Positions 1 to 6,415 of a DNA stretch of 10,698 nucleotides are shown here, piece by piece. The stretch is from NCBI GenBank assembly GCA_964390645.1, contig CAYMLL010000269.1:1-10698 (forward strand), read 5' to 3'. The position numbers were made by a program, and so were the translations under genes. The notes under the pieces are model-generated. The model ran no database searches and was not told the origin of the DNA. It saw only the letters and a list, made by a program, of their open reading frames with translations. The DNA is from CAYMLL01 sp964390645 (GTDB lineage: Bacteria; Planctomycetota; UBA8108). Positions within the stretch are counted from its first letter, which is position 1; each line of letters starts with the position of its first letter.

Positions 1-8
1 ATGCGCAC

Positions 9-1394
9 GTGCAGCCTGGACGCCTCGATCCGCAGACGGTGATCACGGTTACCGTGGACGAGTATGTCGTCGTGGACCCCGAGAAGGCTGCGCGGTTTCC
101 AAACGTGCTCCTTCTCTACTTCGAGGGTGTCGTGCCGCGTGCGATCTCCGCCTACGGCGAACGCGACCTGCCGGGCGGCCTCGTGCCGACGCCGCATATC
201 GACGCCGTCGCGAGGGAGGGGACGATCTTTCGCAACGTCCGGTGCTTCTACCCGAGCACCTGGGACGCCTGGTTCGCGGTGATGAGTGGGCGCTTCCTGC
301 GTGTCTCGGAGATGACCCACGATCAGCGCTTTGGCTTCAAGTACAGCCGCTACAACAACGTCTACAAGATCCTCCAGCTGGCCGGTGTCGATCGGTGGTG
401 CCACGCTGACTGTCAGCCCTACTTCGACCTGCTGGTCCCACCATCGATGCGTGACGATCCGCGCACTGCGTGGAACACCACGGACTCCGGGTACAGTACG
501 CACGTCAGCAGCGAGGAGAATGACCAGGGCATCTGGCGCGGGGACAAGCGTGCCGAGCGCATTCTCGATTTCATCGACGACCTGGCTCCCGGCGAGAAGT
601 TCTTCATCACCGAGCACATGTCGGACACCCATTTTCCGTGGGAGCGGACGCTGCTCGATCGCGCCAGGGAGCTCGGCTTTCCACAGGGGCTCGAACTGTA
701 CGAGCACGATGCGACACTTCACGACGGGTCGCGGGACGAGAAGTTCTCGGCCTACTACCAGGTGATCACGCGCGTCGACTCGCAGATCGGGAGGATCATC
801 GAGAAGCTGAAGGAGCAGGGGCTCTACGATGACACGATGGTCGTGCTCGTCGGGGATCATGGCTGTCAGTGGTGGGAGCATGAGCATCTCTACTACGTAT
901 CGCATCTCTACGAGCAGAGCCTGATTGTGCCGCTGATCATCAAGGTGCCCGGCGTTCCCGGCGGCGCGGAGTCGAGTGCCGACGTCCTTCATCTCGACAT
1001 CCTGCCTACGATCATGGAGGTCGCGGGCGTCGAGTTCGCCAACCTCGAGGATGTGCTGCCGTTGACCGGTCGCAGTCTCCTTCCGCTTATGAAGGGTGAT
1101 GAGCGGTCCGAGACGATCGCTGCCTACCGCGAGCGCGACGTGATCCTGACGACGCACTACGACACGCTCGGGGTGGTCTCGCCCTTCGAGACCCCGGAGC
1201 GCGAGCTCATCAAGCTGATCTTCGACCGTCGAGCGGGCACCTATCTCCTCTTCAATCTCGACGACGATCCGGGCGAGATGAGGAACCTCGCGGATGTCGA
1301 TCCGGATCTGCTCGAGCGCATGATCGGCAAGCTGCGTGAGCTGGTGCGCAAGCACACTGCCATCGTCGGCAGTGTCGACAATGTCGATGGGTAA
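9..1394 (+). CDS. Sulfatase-fold (alkaline phosphatase superfamily) enzyme with LtaS-like Glu/Thr active site; 5' end possibly outside the window
   Basis: Seen: the frame is open to the left window edge, so the GTG at 9 (461 aa) is only the first start available. The core begins at about residue 31 (PNVLLLYFEG). A sulfatase would have Asp-Asp there and a C/S-x-P-x-R formylglycine motif; here the residues are Glu39 and YPSTWDAWF (81-89), with Thr84 at the nucleophile position. Lipoteichoic acid synthase has the same Glu-45 residues-Thr spacing and a similar T-x-D-A-x-F motif. Other superfamily hallmarks are SDTHFPWE (205-212, His208), GDHG (282-285, Asp283/His284) and LYEQSLIVPLII (300-311). 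The C-terminus (FNLDDDPGEMRNLAD) is sulfatase-like. No membrane segment or signal peptide is visible. Inference: a soluble phosphotransferase or phosphodiesterase-type hydrolase acting through phospho-threonine, not a sulfatase. It converges on the CDP-alcohol phosphatidyltransferase gene. Fold is secure; substrate is unknown. Confidence 0.85.
   Translation: MQPGRLDPQTVITVTVDEYVVVDPEKAARFPNVLLLYFEGVVPRAISAYGERDLPGGLVPTPHIDAVAREGTIFRNVRCFYPSTWDAWFAVMSGRFLRVSEMTHDQRFGFKYSRYNNVYKILQLAGVDRWCHADCQPYFDLLVPPSMRDDPRTAWNTTDSGYSTHVSSEENDQGIWRGDKRAERILDFIDDLAPGEKFFITEHMSDTHFPWERTLLDRARELGFPQGLELYEHDATLHDGSRDEKFSAYYQVITRVDSQIGRIIEKLKEQGLYDDTMVVLVGDHGCQWWEHEHLYYVSHLYEQSLIVPLIIKVPGVPGGAESSADVLHLDILPTIMEVAGVEFANLEDVLPLTGRSLLPLMKGDERSETIAAYRERDVILTTHYDTLGVVSPFETPERELIKLIFDRRAGTYLLFNLDDDPGEMRNLADVDPDLLERMIGKLRELVRKHTAIVGSVDNVDG
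1354..1375. other. Perfect 8-bp inverted repeat at the convergent 3' ends
   Basis: ACACTGCC (1354-1361), a 6-base loop and GGCAGTGT (1368-1375) form a perfect hairpin on either strand. It lies inside the last codons of the plus-strand sulfatase-fold gene and just past the 3' end of the minus-strand phosphatidyltransferase gene. No T-tract follows on either strand, so it is not a standard intrinsic terminator. It might still stabilise 3' ends or slow colliding polymerases. Confidence 0.3.
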
Positions 1395-1400
1395 CCGGCA

Positions 1401-2021
1401 TCAACGCAGCCGTCGGCGAACGCGCGTGAAACCCGGCGCGAGCTCGATGAAGAGCACACCGCTGCAGATCCACAGCACGATGTCGAGCGTGCCGGGGAGC
1501 AGCCAGGTCTCGACCGGGATGTATGCGTAGACGACCAGTCGCGGGCGGACGAGCCAGCGGTACGGAATCCGCAGCGCGTTCCGCGCCAGCGCAAGGCAGA
1601 CGACGACGGTGTAGACGAAAACGTAGATCGCGGCGACGATGTCCACGGCGGCTCCGGTGAAGAGCAGTGCGAACGAGCTGGCGGCGACGACAAGCTGGTC
1701 GCTGAACGTGTCCGTGAACGATCCGCGCGTCGAGGCTCGACCCTGGAAGCGTGCGAGTGGACCGTCGAGACCGTCGAGAATGACGTGCAGGGCCAGCGAT
1801 CCCAGAGCGGCGACATGCGTGTCGGAGATCCACAGCGCCGCGAAGCCGAAGCCGCACACGAGCGAAGCGAGCGTCAGGTGACCGGCGCGAATCCCCGCCC
1901 GGCTGAGCTCGCGAAGGAGGGGCTGCGACAGACGTTCCCGGACGCGTTGCGTCAGCTCCATGTACCCACGCTCTCTCTCGGCGTAGCAGTCGATCGACCG
2001 GGTGGTCCTGTCAGTGCTCAC
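1401..2021 (-). CDS. CDP-alcohol phosphatidyltransferase family membrane protein
   Basis: Integral membrane enzyme that transfers a phospho-alcohol headgroup from a CDP-linked donor, as in phosphatidylglycerol, phosphatidylinositol or phosphatidylserine synthases. Seen: the complete family signature D-G-x2-A-R-x8-G-x3-D-x3-D at residues 86-108, with all four metal-binding Asp residues (83, 86, 104, 108). About six hydrophobic segments are present, near residues 48-65, 68-85, 109-125, 127-147, 160-176 and 178-195. At 206 aa the length is normal. The GTG start at 2021 overlaps the upstream phosphoesterase stop by 11 bp, so the two genes are probably co-translated. An ATG at 1961 (residue 21), preceded by GAGAGAG, is a credible alternative start that still precedes the first membrane segment. 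The acceptor cannot be read from the sequence. Confidence 0.88.
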   Translation of the reverse strand: MSTDRTTRSIDCYAERERGYMELTQRVRERLSQPLLRELSRAGIRAGHLTLASLVCGFGFAALWISDTHVAALGSLALHVILDGLDGPLARFQGRASTRGSFTDTFSDQLVVAASSFALLFTGAAVDIVAAIYVFVYTVVVCLALARNALRIPYRWLVRPRLVVYAYIPVETWLLPGTLDIVLWICSGVLFIELAPGFTRVRRRLR

Positions 2022-2739
2022 GACGATCGCCCCCCAGTCGAACGCCGCAGATGTGGAGTCGACCGCCCTTCACGCCGCTTCCCGTGTTGTGGAATCGTAC
2101 GCCGCGGTAGCGATAGCCGGTGAAGGGCACGTGTGTATGGCCGAAGTATATGTCCTCCGTCAACGCCAGCTCCCAGGGCGCGACACTGTCGAGAAACGAC
2201 AGGATCCGGCGCGTCACGGAGCGGCGGGGAAACCAGAGACGTTGGAGCATGCTGGCTATCGGAACCCGGCCGGCGAGGTCGTAGCACGGATGCAGGACGC
2301 GAGGCCGCCGGCGTCTTCGCGACCAGTGATCGCGGTGGGCGGAGAATCCCCGCGCGTTCATCGTACGGATTGCGACGTCGCCGTGAAGGAAGATGCAGCG
2401 GTCGAGCCGCAGAAAGCTCTCGTGCCACTCGAGGTTCGAGCGTCGGCCGGCCATTTCTGACAGCATGGCGCGGTACTCCGGCACGCAGTCGTGGTTCCCG
2501 AGGATCACGTGAAAGTGGCAGCCGGGCGAATCGTCGACCACGGACTCCAGGCACTCCCGTGCTGCGGTGGCGCTCGCGTGGTGGTCCGGCAACGCGGACC
2601 ACTGGAAGTCGAAAATGTCGCCGTTGAGCACGAAGAAGTCCGCGCACTCCGCGGCGCTTCGGAGCGTATCCAGATGGCGATCGCCATCGGATCGCGTCGT
2701 CAGGAGATGGAGATCGGAGACGACGAACCCTCGCTGCAT
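2011..2739 (-). CDS. Calcineurin-like metallophosphoesterase, LpxH (UDP-2,3-diacylglucosamine hydrolase)-like
   Basis: Two-metal phosphoesterase. Seen, numbering from the ATG at 2739 (242 aa): VVSDLHL (6-12; Asp9, His11), NGDIFDF (39-45; Asp41), GNHD (81-84), FLHGD (117-121; His119) and FGHTH (199-203; His201, His203). These are all the classic metal ligands, in the order of the LpxH/YbbF group. The length is close to E. coli LpxH (about 240 aa). I chose 2739 because GGAG lies 8-9 nt upstream and the domain begins within five residues. The same frame stays open to 3000, but the extra 87 residues are Pro/Ala/Arg-rich, unlike the family, and end right before this site. The stop overlaps the phosphatidyltransferase start. 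Inference: it removes or hydrolyses a phosphate or pyrophosphate in lipid or headgroup synthesis. True LpxH activity is unproven, since this family is broad. Confidence 0.85.
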   Translation of the reverse strand: MQRGFVVSDLHLLTTRSDGDRHLDTLRSAAECADFFVLNGDIFDFQWSALPDHHASATAARECLESVVDDSPGCHFHVILGNHDCVPEYRAMLSEMAGRRSNLEWHESFLRLDRCIFLHGDVAIRTMNARGFSAHRDHWSRRRRRPRVLHPCYDLAGRVPIASMLQRLWFPRRSVTRRILSFLDSVAPWELALTEDIYFGHTHVPFTGYRYRGVRFHNTGSGVKGGRLHICGVRLGGDRREH

Positions 2740-3025
2740 GGCGGAGACTCCGTTGGTTTCACGGTCGCAAACGCAAGGACCGTGCCGTTCGGGAGAGCGC
2801 TTCGAGAGCGCCGTGGAAGGGGGGCCGGCAGGAACCCCGGTCGGGCCTTTCACCCGCGCCTGTGCACGCGGTGCCGTCGCCTGTACTTTCCGTGTACCCG
2901 GGCGCTGAAGGGCTGTGTGTCCGGCCGAGCCGGGAAGCTCGCTCCGGGTAGGTGTAGCCGCTGCCGGTCGAACAGGCCCGTCAGGCCCGGCCGTTTCCAC
3001 CGTGCCGACGACGGCGGCGACTCCT
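2740..3025. other. Intergenic gap (286 bp), no gene supported
   Basis: Separates the M3 peptidase stop from the phosphoesterase start, both on the minus strand. An imperfect direct repeat, CAGGCCCG twice in tandem, lies near 2970-2985. I see no convincing intrinsic terminator with a T-tract and no clear -35/-10 pair for the phosphoesterase, although the gap length suggests a separate transcription unit. Confidence 0.5.
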
Positions 3026-4765
3026 TCATTCCGCGGCGTCGAGTTCCTCGATGCGCGCGATCACCTTCGGGACGAGCTCGCCGAGCATCCTGCGGTCCAT
3101 CGCGAAGCGCAGGCCTGCGGCCTCGAAGAGCTGCGGCAGACGGCGGCTGCCGCCGAGGCGCAGAGAATCGCGGTAGGCTGCGATGGTCGCTTCGTGGTTC
3201 TCGCGGTCGTGGCTCCAGGCTTGCAGGGCGCCGATCTGCGCGATCGCGTATTCGATGTAGTAGAACGGGCTGCCGAAGAGGTGCCCCTGCTTCTGCCACA
3301 TCCAGTCGCGGATTACCTCGTGGCTCGTCCAGTCCACGAAAGGATGGAAGCGCGTGTATGTGTCGACCCATGCCTCGCGACGCTCGTCGCGGTCATGTCC
3401 GGGGTTGGTGTAGAGCCAGTGCTGGAAGGCGTCGATCGTCGCGAACCAGGAGAAGTCCTCGATCGTCGTTCGCAGCTGGTTTCGCTTCGCTTCCAGGGCG
3501 TCTTCCCGGTCGTAGACGCTGTCGATACGCTCGAGTCCGAAGAGCTCCATCGCCATGCTCGCGACCTCGCAGAACTCCATCGGCGCTTCGCGGTATTCGC
3601 GTAGCCACTCGTCGCGTGTCGAGAGGGTGTGGAACGCGTGCCCGCCTTCGTGGAGCAGGGTCTGGACGTCGGAATGTGTACCGACGGCGTTGAAGAAGAT
3701 GAACGGCATGCGAACATCCTCGACGGGGTAGTTGTATCCGCCCGGCGCCTTCCCGGGACGCGACATCAGGTCGAGGACTCCGTTGCGCTCCAGAATCTCG
3801 AAGTCCCTGTCGAAGGAGGGGTCGACCGCGCGGAAGATGCGGCGCGTCAGGTCGATGTACTCCTCGGCGGTGGTGAACGGTCGCAGCGGCTCTCGGGCGC
3901 TCAGGCTGACGATGCGGTCCCACTGACGGAGCGTGTCGAGTTCGAGCGCACGCGTCCTCTCGGCGGTGAGCGTTTCGAGCACGGGTAGCACCTCGAGCTC
4001 TACCGCCTCGTGGAAACCCTCGCAGTCCGTGGGGGTGTAGTCGAAGCGACAGAGCTCGGCGAAACGGTAGTCGCGGTAGTTGTCGAAGCCGGCGTTCGCC
4101 GCGATCTGGCCGCGCAGGTCGAGAAGCCCGTCGAAAATGTCGTCGATCTCGTCGCGGTCGTCGAGTCGCCGGCGGGCCATCAGGAGAAAGGCCTCCTCAC
4201 GCGTGGCCCGGTTCCTGTCCTCGAGGAAGACCGCGCACTGCTGTGGCGTCAGCGTCTCGCCGCGAAACTCCACTGTGAGAGCGCCCTGAATGCCCTCCCA
4301 GCGAGTCGTCAGCTCGCGTTCCCGTGCCTGAAGCGGGACGTTTTCCTCCCGAAAGATCTCGGCGGCGCGGGCGCGTCGCAGGTCGAATACAGCGTACCGG
4401 TCGTCGAGCGACTTGCGGTGCGGGCTCTCCAGGTACTTGTGATTCAGCCGGTCCTCGAGCTTCCGGAAGCGAGATACGATGTCGCGCTCGAACGAGATGT
4501 AGCGCTGCTTGAGGTCCTCATCGCAGGTGTCGCATGTCATCGCGATGTAGCGACGCGCGACCTCGCCGTCGATCCGGGAGGCGAGCTCGCTCCAGTCGCG
4601 CAGGTAAGATTCGAGCGCCGCTGCCGAGCCGACGCTGCGATCGATCAGCCGCTGGGCTGCGCTGTCGAGGGACTCGAGGCTGTCGGGGTCGAATCCGGCG
4701 TCGAGAAAGTCGCGGACGGGCGTGCCGAAGTCCGGGGGGCTGGCGCCAGGACGCAGCGGCTTCAT
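3026..4765 (-). CDS. M3 family zinc oligopeptidase (oligoendopeptidase F-like)
   Basis: Cytoplasmic metallopeptidase that cleaves short peptides. Seen: the M3 active site HEGGH at residues 372-376 (His372, Glu373, His376) and the third zinc ligand in FCEVAS, most likely Glu400. The N-terminal half (about 1-200) is helical and charged, as in the PepF N-terminal lobe. The catalytic domain runs from about 205 to 575. The length of 579 aa fits the family (about 560-610). There is no signal peptide. The ATG at 4765 is well supported by GGAGGTG (complement of 4774-4780). The gene is monocistronic as far as can be seen: 286 bp separate it from the next gene on its strand. PepF is not claimed as the symbol because several M3 subfamilies share these motifs. 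Confidence 0.93.
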   Translation of the reverse strand: MKPLRPGASPPDFGTPVRDFLDAGFDPDSLESLDSAAQRLIDRSVGSAAALESYLRDWSELASRIDGEVARRYIAMTCDTCDEDLKQRYISFERDIVSRFRKLEDRLNHKYLESPHRKSLDDRYAVFDLRRARAAEIFREENVPLQARERELTTRWEGIQGALTVEFRGETLTPQQCAVFLEDRNRATREEAFLLMARRRLDDRDEIDDIFDGLLDLRGQIAANAGFDNYRDYRFAELCRFDYTPTDCEGFHEAVELEVLPVLETLTAERTRALELDTLRQWDRIVSLSAREPLRPFTTAEEYIDLTRRIFRAVDPSFDRDFEILERNGVLDLMSRPGKAPGGYNYPVEDVRMPFIFFNAVGTHSDVQTLLHEGGHAFHTLSTRDEWLREYREAPMEFCEVASMAMELFGLERIDSVYDREDALEAKRNQLRTTIEDFSWFATIDAFQHWLYTNPGHDRDERREAWVDTYTRFHPFVDWTSHEVIRDWMWQKQGHLFGSPFYYIEYAIAQIGALQAWSHDRENHEATIAAYRDSLRLGGSRRLPQLFEAAGLRFAMDRRMLGELVPKVIARIEELDAAE

Positions 4766-4780
4766 GGTCTCTTCACCTCC

Positions 4781-5267
4781 ATCGGGGCGTCTATCCTAAG
4801 GATCCCCCGACAAGGACCCAAGACAAAAGCCGGTTTGGTTCACACGTCGGACCATCCGGGCAAGGGAGGAGTCTGGCGGGCCCGCGCTCTCCGAGGGCTC
4901 GCGCACTTGCAGTGCTCCCGACGGGGGTGACGCCCCGCGGAACTCGGCCTCGCCCGATGGCTTGTCGAGCGAACTCTCGCCTGGCTCGACAGCTTCCGGC
5001 GACTTCGACGATGCTGCGAGCGAAGCGCCGCTCTGATCGCGGCATTCTCCCGACCCGCTGCTGTTCTCAGCATCATTCACGAGCTGAATGACACGGGCCT
5101 GTCGTGAGGGCGGTCTTGGAGCGACATCCGAGGTGGTGGCGGATTGTCTTCTTCAGAGAAAGAATTGTTGCAAGAAAACTGCTCCGGCGATCCGGATCGA
5201 ATCGCTCCAGAATCATCGGCAAGCGTGGGGCCGATCGTTTTCAACAAGTCCTGGGAGATCGTGTGCC
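4781..5267. other. Gene-poor stretch with only weak coding signal
   Basis: Nearly 490 bp without a convincing gene. The best candidate is a minus-strand frame 5080-4796 (GTG start, 94 codons). It is Ser/Glu/Pro-rich and would be disordered, but it has no ribosome binding site, no motif and clearly lower third-position GC than the neighbouring genes. Positions 5140-5185 are locally AT-richer, which may mark a promoter region. A perfect 12-bp palindrome, CGATCCGGATCG, lies at 5188-5199. I cannot identify any gene here. Confidence 0.5.
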
Positions 5268-5715
5268 ATGCATCGTTTCTCGAAGAGTCTCGCCGTCCTC
5301 GGGTGTCTCGCTCTCGTTCCGGTCGGGGACGAGCACGCCGTTCAGCTTCGGGACGACGATCACGTCCGAACAGGTGAACTACGATGGAGATCGTTCGTAC
5401 GGGGACGCTCCGAAGGGGCTCGATCGACGGAAGACCGTGGCCGTGGGAAGCCTGCCGGCGAACGGCTCCGGGCTTCACGAGATGCACGGCAATGTCCGGG
5501 AGCGGTGTGAGGATGTCTATGACGCGAACTTCTATGGCACTCCCGCGGCCGCCGGGCCGGATCCGGTCTCCACTTCGGGCTCCGGGGACCGTGTCGCCCG
5601 CGGCGGCGGCTGGGACCGCCTCGCCGGGACCTGTCGTTCGGCCCGCCGCAACGGCCGCCACCCGTCGAACCGCAGCGCCGACATCGGCTTTCGCCTTGCC
5701 AGGCCGTTACGCTGA
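5268..5715 (+). pseudogene. Broken FGE-sulfatase-domain (SUMF1-like) protein: signal peptide plus C-terminal half in different frames
   Basis: Seen: from about 5320 to 5715, frame 1 encodes the C-terminal half of an FGE-sulfatase (PF03781-type) domain. It has RSGTSTPFSFGTTIT, then NYDG, KTVAVGSLPANGSGLHEMHG, RCEDVY, RVARGGGWD and IGFRLAR at the end. The N-terminal half, with the expected RLPTEAEWEYA block just before, is absent. Instead, in another frame, an ATG at 5268 with GGGAG upstream starts a typical signal peptide (MHRFSKSLAVLGCLALV) that runs into the domain one base out of register. The domain's usual NVWEWCED reads NVRERCED, two Trp-to-Arg changes. The C-terminal region lacks the Cys pair of true formylglycine-generating enzymes, so even the intact ancestor was probably a non-catalytic family member. 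Reading: internal deletion plus frameshift. A sequencing error could explain the shift but not the missing half. Confidence 0.65.
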
Positions 5716-5842
5716 TCGGTCTTACCCTGTTACCCTCGGCCCTGGCCGCCTCCCGCGTGCGTCCGCCGCGGGGGTGCGGCCCGAATCGCGGGCGGCGAGT
5801 CAGCACGAGTGCCTTCACAGGTAGATCCGACCGGAGACCGCC
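5716..5842. other. Intergenic, GC-rich, nothing identified
   Basis: Lies between the FGE-like remnant and the small ORF. It contains short GC-rich self-complementary runs around 5755-5800 but no T-tract terminator or promoter I could support. Confidence 0.4.
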
Positions 5843-6046
5843 ATACCTGGAATCCCCGTTCACCTGAACCCCGGCGACGACCCCGGCCAGCTGCCCGCGG
5901 ACCTCGTGGACATGTTCCGCGAGGACTTCGTCGACGTCAGCGATGACGCGCTCGCCGAGAGGATCAAGACGTGGTTTCTGTCCGGCGACCCCGACGCCGA
6001 GAGGTTCCGGCGGTTCCTCGCTCACCCGCTGAACCGGGAGGCGTGA
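5843..6046 (+). CDS. Small hypothetical protein (67 aa) with apparent ATA start
   Basis: Function unknown. Seen: from 5843 to the TGA at 6044-6046 the frame is strongly coding-like, with nearly every third base G or C and an acidic, amphipathic product (residues such as LVDMFREDFVDVSDDALAER, then a Trp- and Arg-containing helix-like tail). GGAG at 5833-5836 lies 6 nt before ATA at 5843, which is perfect placement for a start codon, so ATA probably replaced ATG. Possible fallback starts are CTG 5864, GTG 5906 and ATG 5912 (44 aa). A stop at 5822-5824 bounds the frame upstream. Either ATA is used as a rare start, or this is a recently silenced gene, which would fit the decayed gene just upstream. 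No cysteines, membrane segment or known motif. Confidence 0.5.
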   Translation: MPGIPVHLNPGDDPGQLPADLVDMFREDFVDVSDDALAERIKTWFLSGDPDAERFRRFLAHPLNREA

Positions 6047-6129
6047 GGATCGCGGCCGCTCCCGGCCCTCCGGGCAGAATCGACAGGTAACATACAAGTC
6101 ACCATCGCTCCGACGAGCCGCCGGAGCGC

Positions 6130-6167
6130 AAAAAAGCCCTCCGCAACTCATTGCTGCAGAGGGCTTT
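6130..6167 (-). terminator. Intrinsic terminator of the tRNA-Arg gene, possibly bidirectional
   Basis: AAAGCCCTC (6133-6141) pairs perfectly with GAGGGCTTT (6159-6167). The 17-base interior contains a smaller GCAA/TTGC pairing. Read on the minus strand, the stem is followed by the complement of the A-run 6130-6135, a U6 tract, directly after the tRNA 3' end. On the plus strand it is followed by a weaker TTTATCTT, so it may also stop transcripts coming from the small ORF. Confidence 0.9.
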
Positions 6168-6171
6168 ATCT

Positions 6172-6248
6172 TGGCACGCCCACCAGGGTTCGAACCTGGA
6201 ACCCCCGGTTCCGTAGACCGGTACTCTATCCAATTGAGCTATGGGCGC
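6172..6248 (-). tRNA. tRNA-Arg (anticodon ACG)
   Basis: The minus strand folds into a full 77-nt cloverleaf. The 7-bp acceptor is GCGCCCA/TGGGCGT with one G-U pair at the end. The D-arm is GCTC/GAGT with loop AATTGGATA, including the A20 typical of arginine tRNAs. The anticodon stem is CCGGT/ACCGG with loop CTACGGA, the variable loop is 5 nt, and the T-arm is CCAGG/CCTGG with TTCGAAC. Discriminator G and CCA are encoded. The anticodon ACG is at 6212-6214 (complement). Known biology: A34 of bacterial tRNA-Arg(ACG) is converted to inosine by TadA so that it reads CGU, CGC and CGA codons. The tadA gene is the divergent neighbour. Confidence 0.97.
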
Positions 6249-6273
6249 ATTGTTTACGGTCGGAAGCCTCAGG

Positions 6274-6302
6274 ATCTTAGGGTCGCCTCCCGGGACTTTC
6301 AA
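6274..6302 (-). promoter_or_regulatory. Sigma70-type promoter of tRNA-Arg
   Basis: On the minus strand, TTGAAA (complement of 6297-6302), a 17-bp spacer and TAAGAT (complement of 6274-6279) are close to the consensus TTGACA-17-TATAAT. The predicted start site lies about 15-20 nt before the mature 5' end at 6248, a normal short tRNA leader. Confidence 0.75.
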
Positions 6303-6354
6303 GGGCTTTTTCAGCGGCTCGACCCGCGTGCGCATCGGCTCTCATCGCACGCCT

Positions 6355-6383
6355 TTGAGAGTGTTCGTCGGGCCCTGTATACT
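6355..6383 (+). promoter_or_regulatory. Sigma70-type promoter of tadA
   Basis: TTGAGA (6355-6360), a 17-bp spacer and TATACT (6378-6383) match the consensus in 4 of 6 and 5 of 6 positions. The -10 ends 32 bp before the tadA start, leaving a short leader of about 25 nt that contains the ribosome binding site. Its -35 is about 50 bp from that of the opposing tRNA promoter. Confidence 0.75.
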
Positions 6384-6401
6384 GCCTGCAGCCGACCATT
6401 T

Positions 6402-6407
6402 GGAGGT
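6402..6407 (+). promoter_or_regulatory. Strong ribosome binding site that fixes the TTG start of tadA
   Basis: GGAGGT, a full anti-Shine-Dalgarno match, ends 8 nt before TTG 6416. No ATG in frame lies closer, so the TTG start is well supported. Confidence 0.85.
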
Positions 6408-6415
6408 GCGATTTC

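Noticed and set aside
2740..3000. 87-residue N-terminal extension of the metallophosphoesterase
   Set aside because: Low-complexity Pro/Ala/Arg sequence, unlike the family; the ATG at 2739 has a Shine-Dalgarno and the domain begins immediately.
2491..3693. 400-codon plus-strand frame across the phosphoesterase, the gap and the peptidase
   Set aside because: Crosses two real minus-strand genes and is extremely Arg-rich; a GC artefact.
4010..4930. 306-codon plus-strand frame opposite the M3 peptidase
   Set aside because: Val/Glu-rich complement of the peptidase codons; no family motif.
4796..5080. 94-codon disordered Ser/Glu/Pro-rich protein on the minus strand
   Set aside because: No ribosome binding site, weak third-position GC and no motif; mentioned only as the best candidate in the gap.
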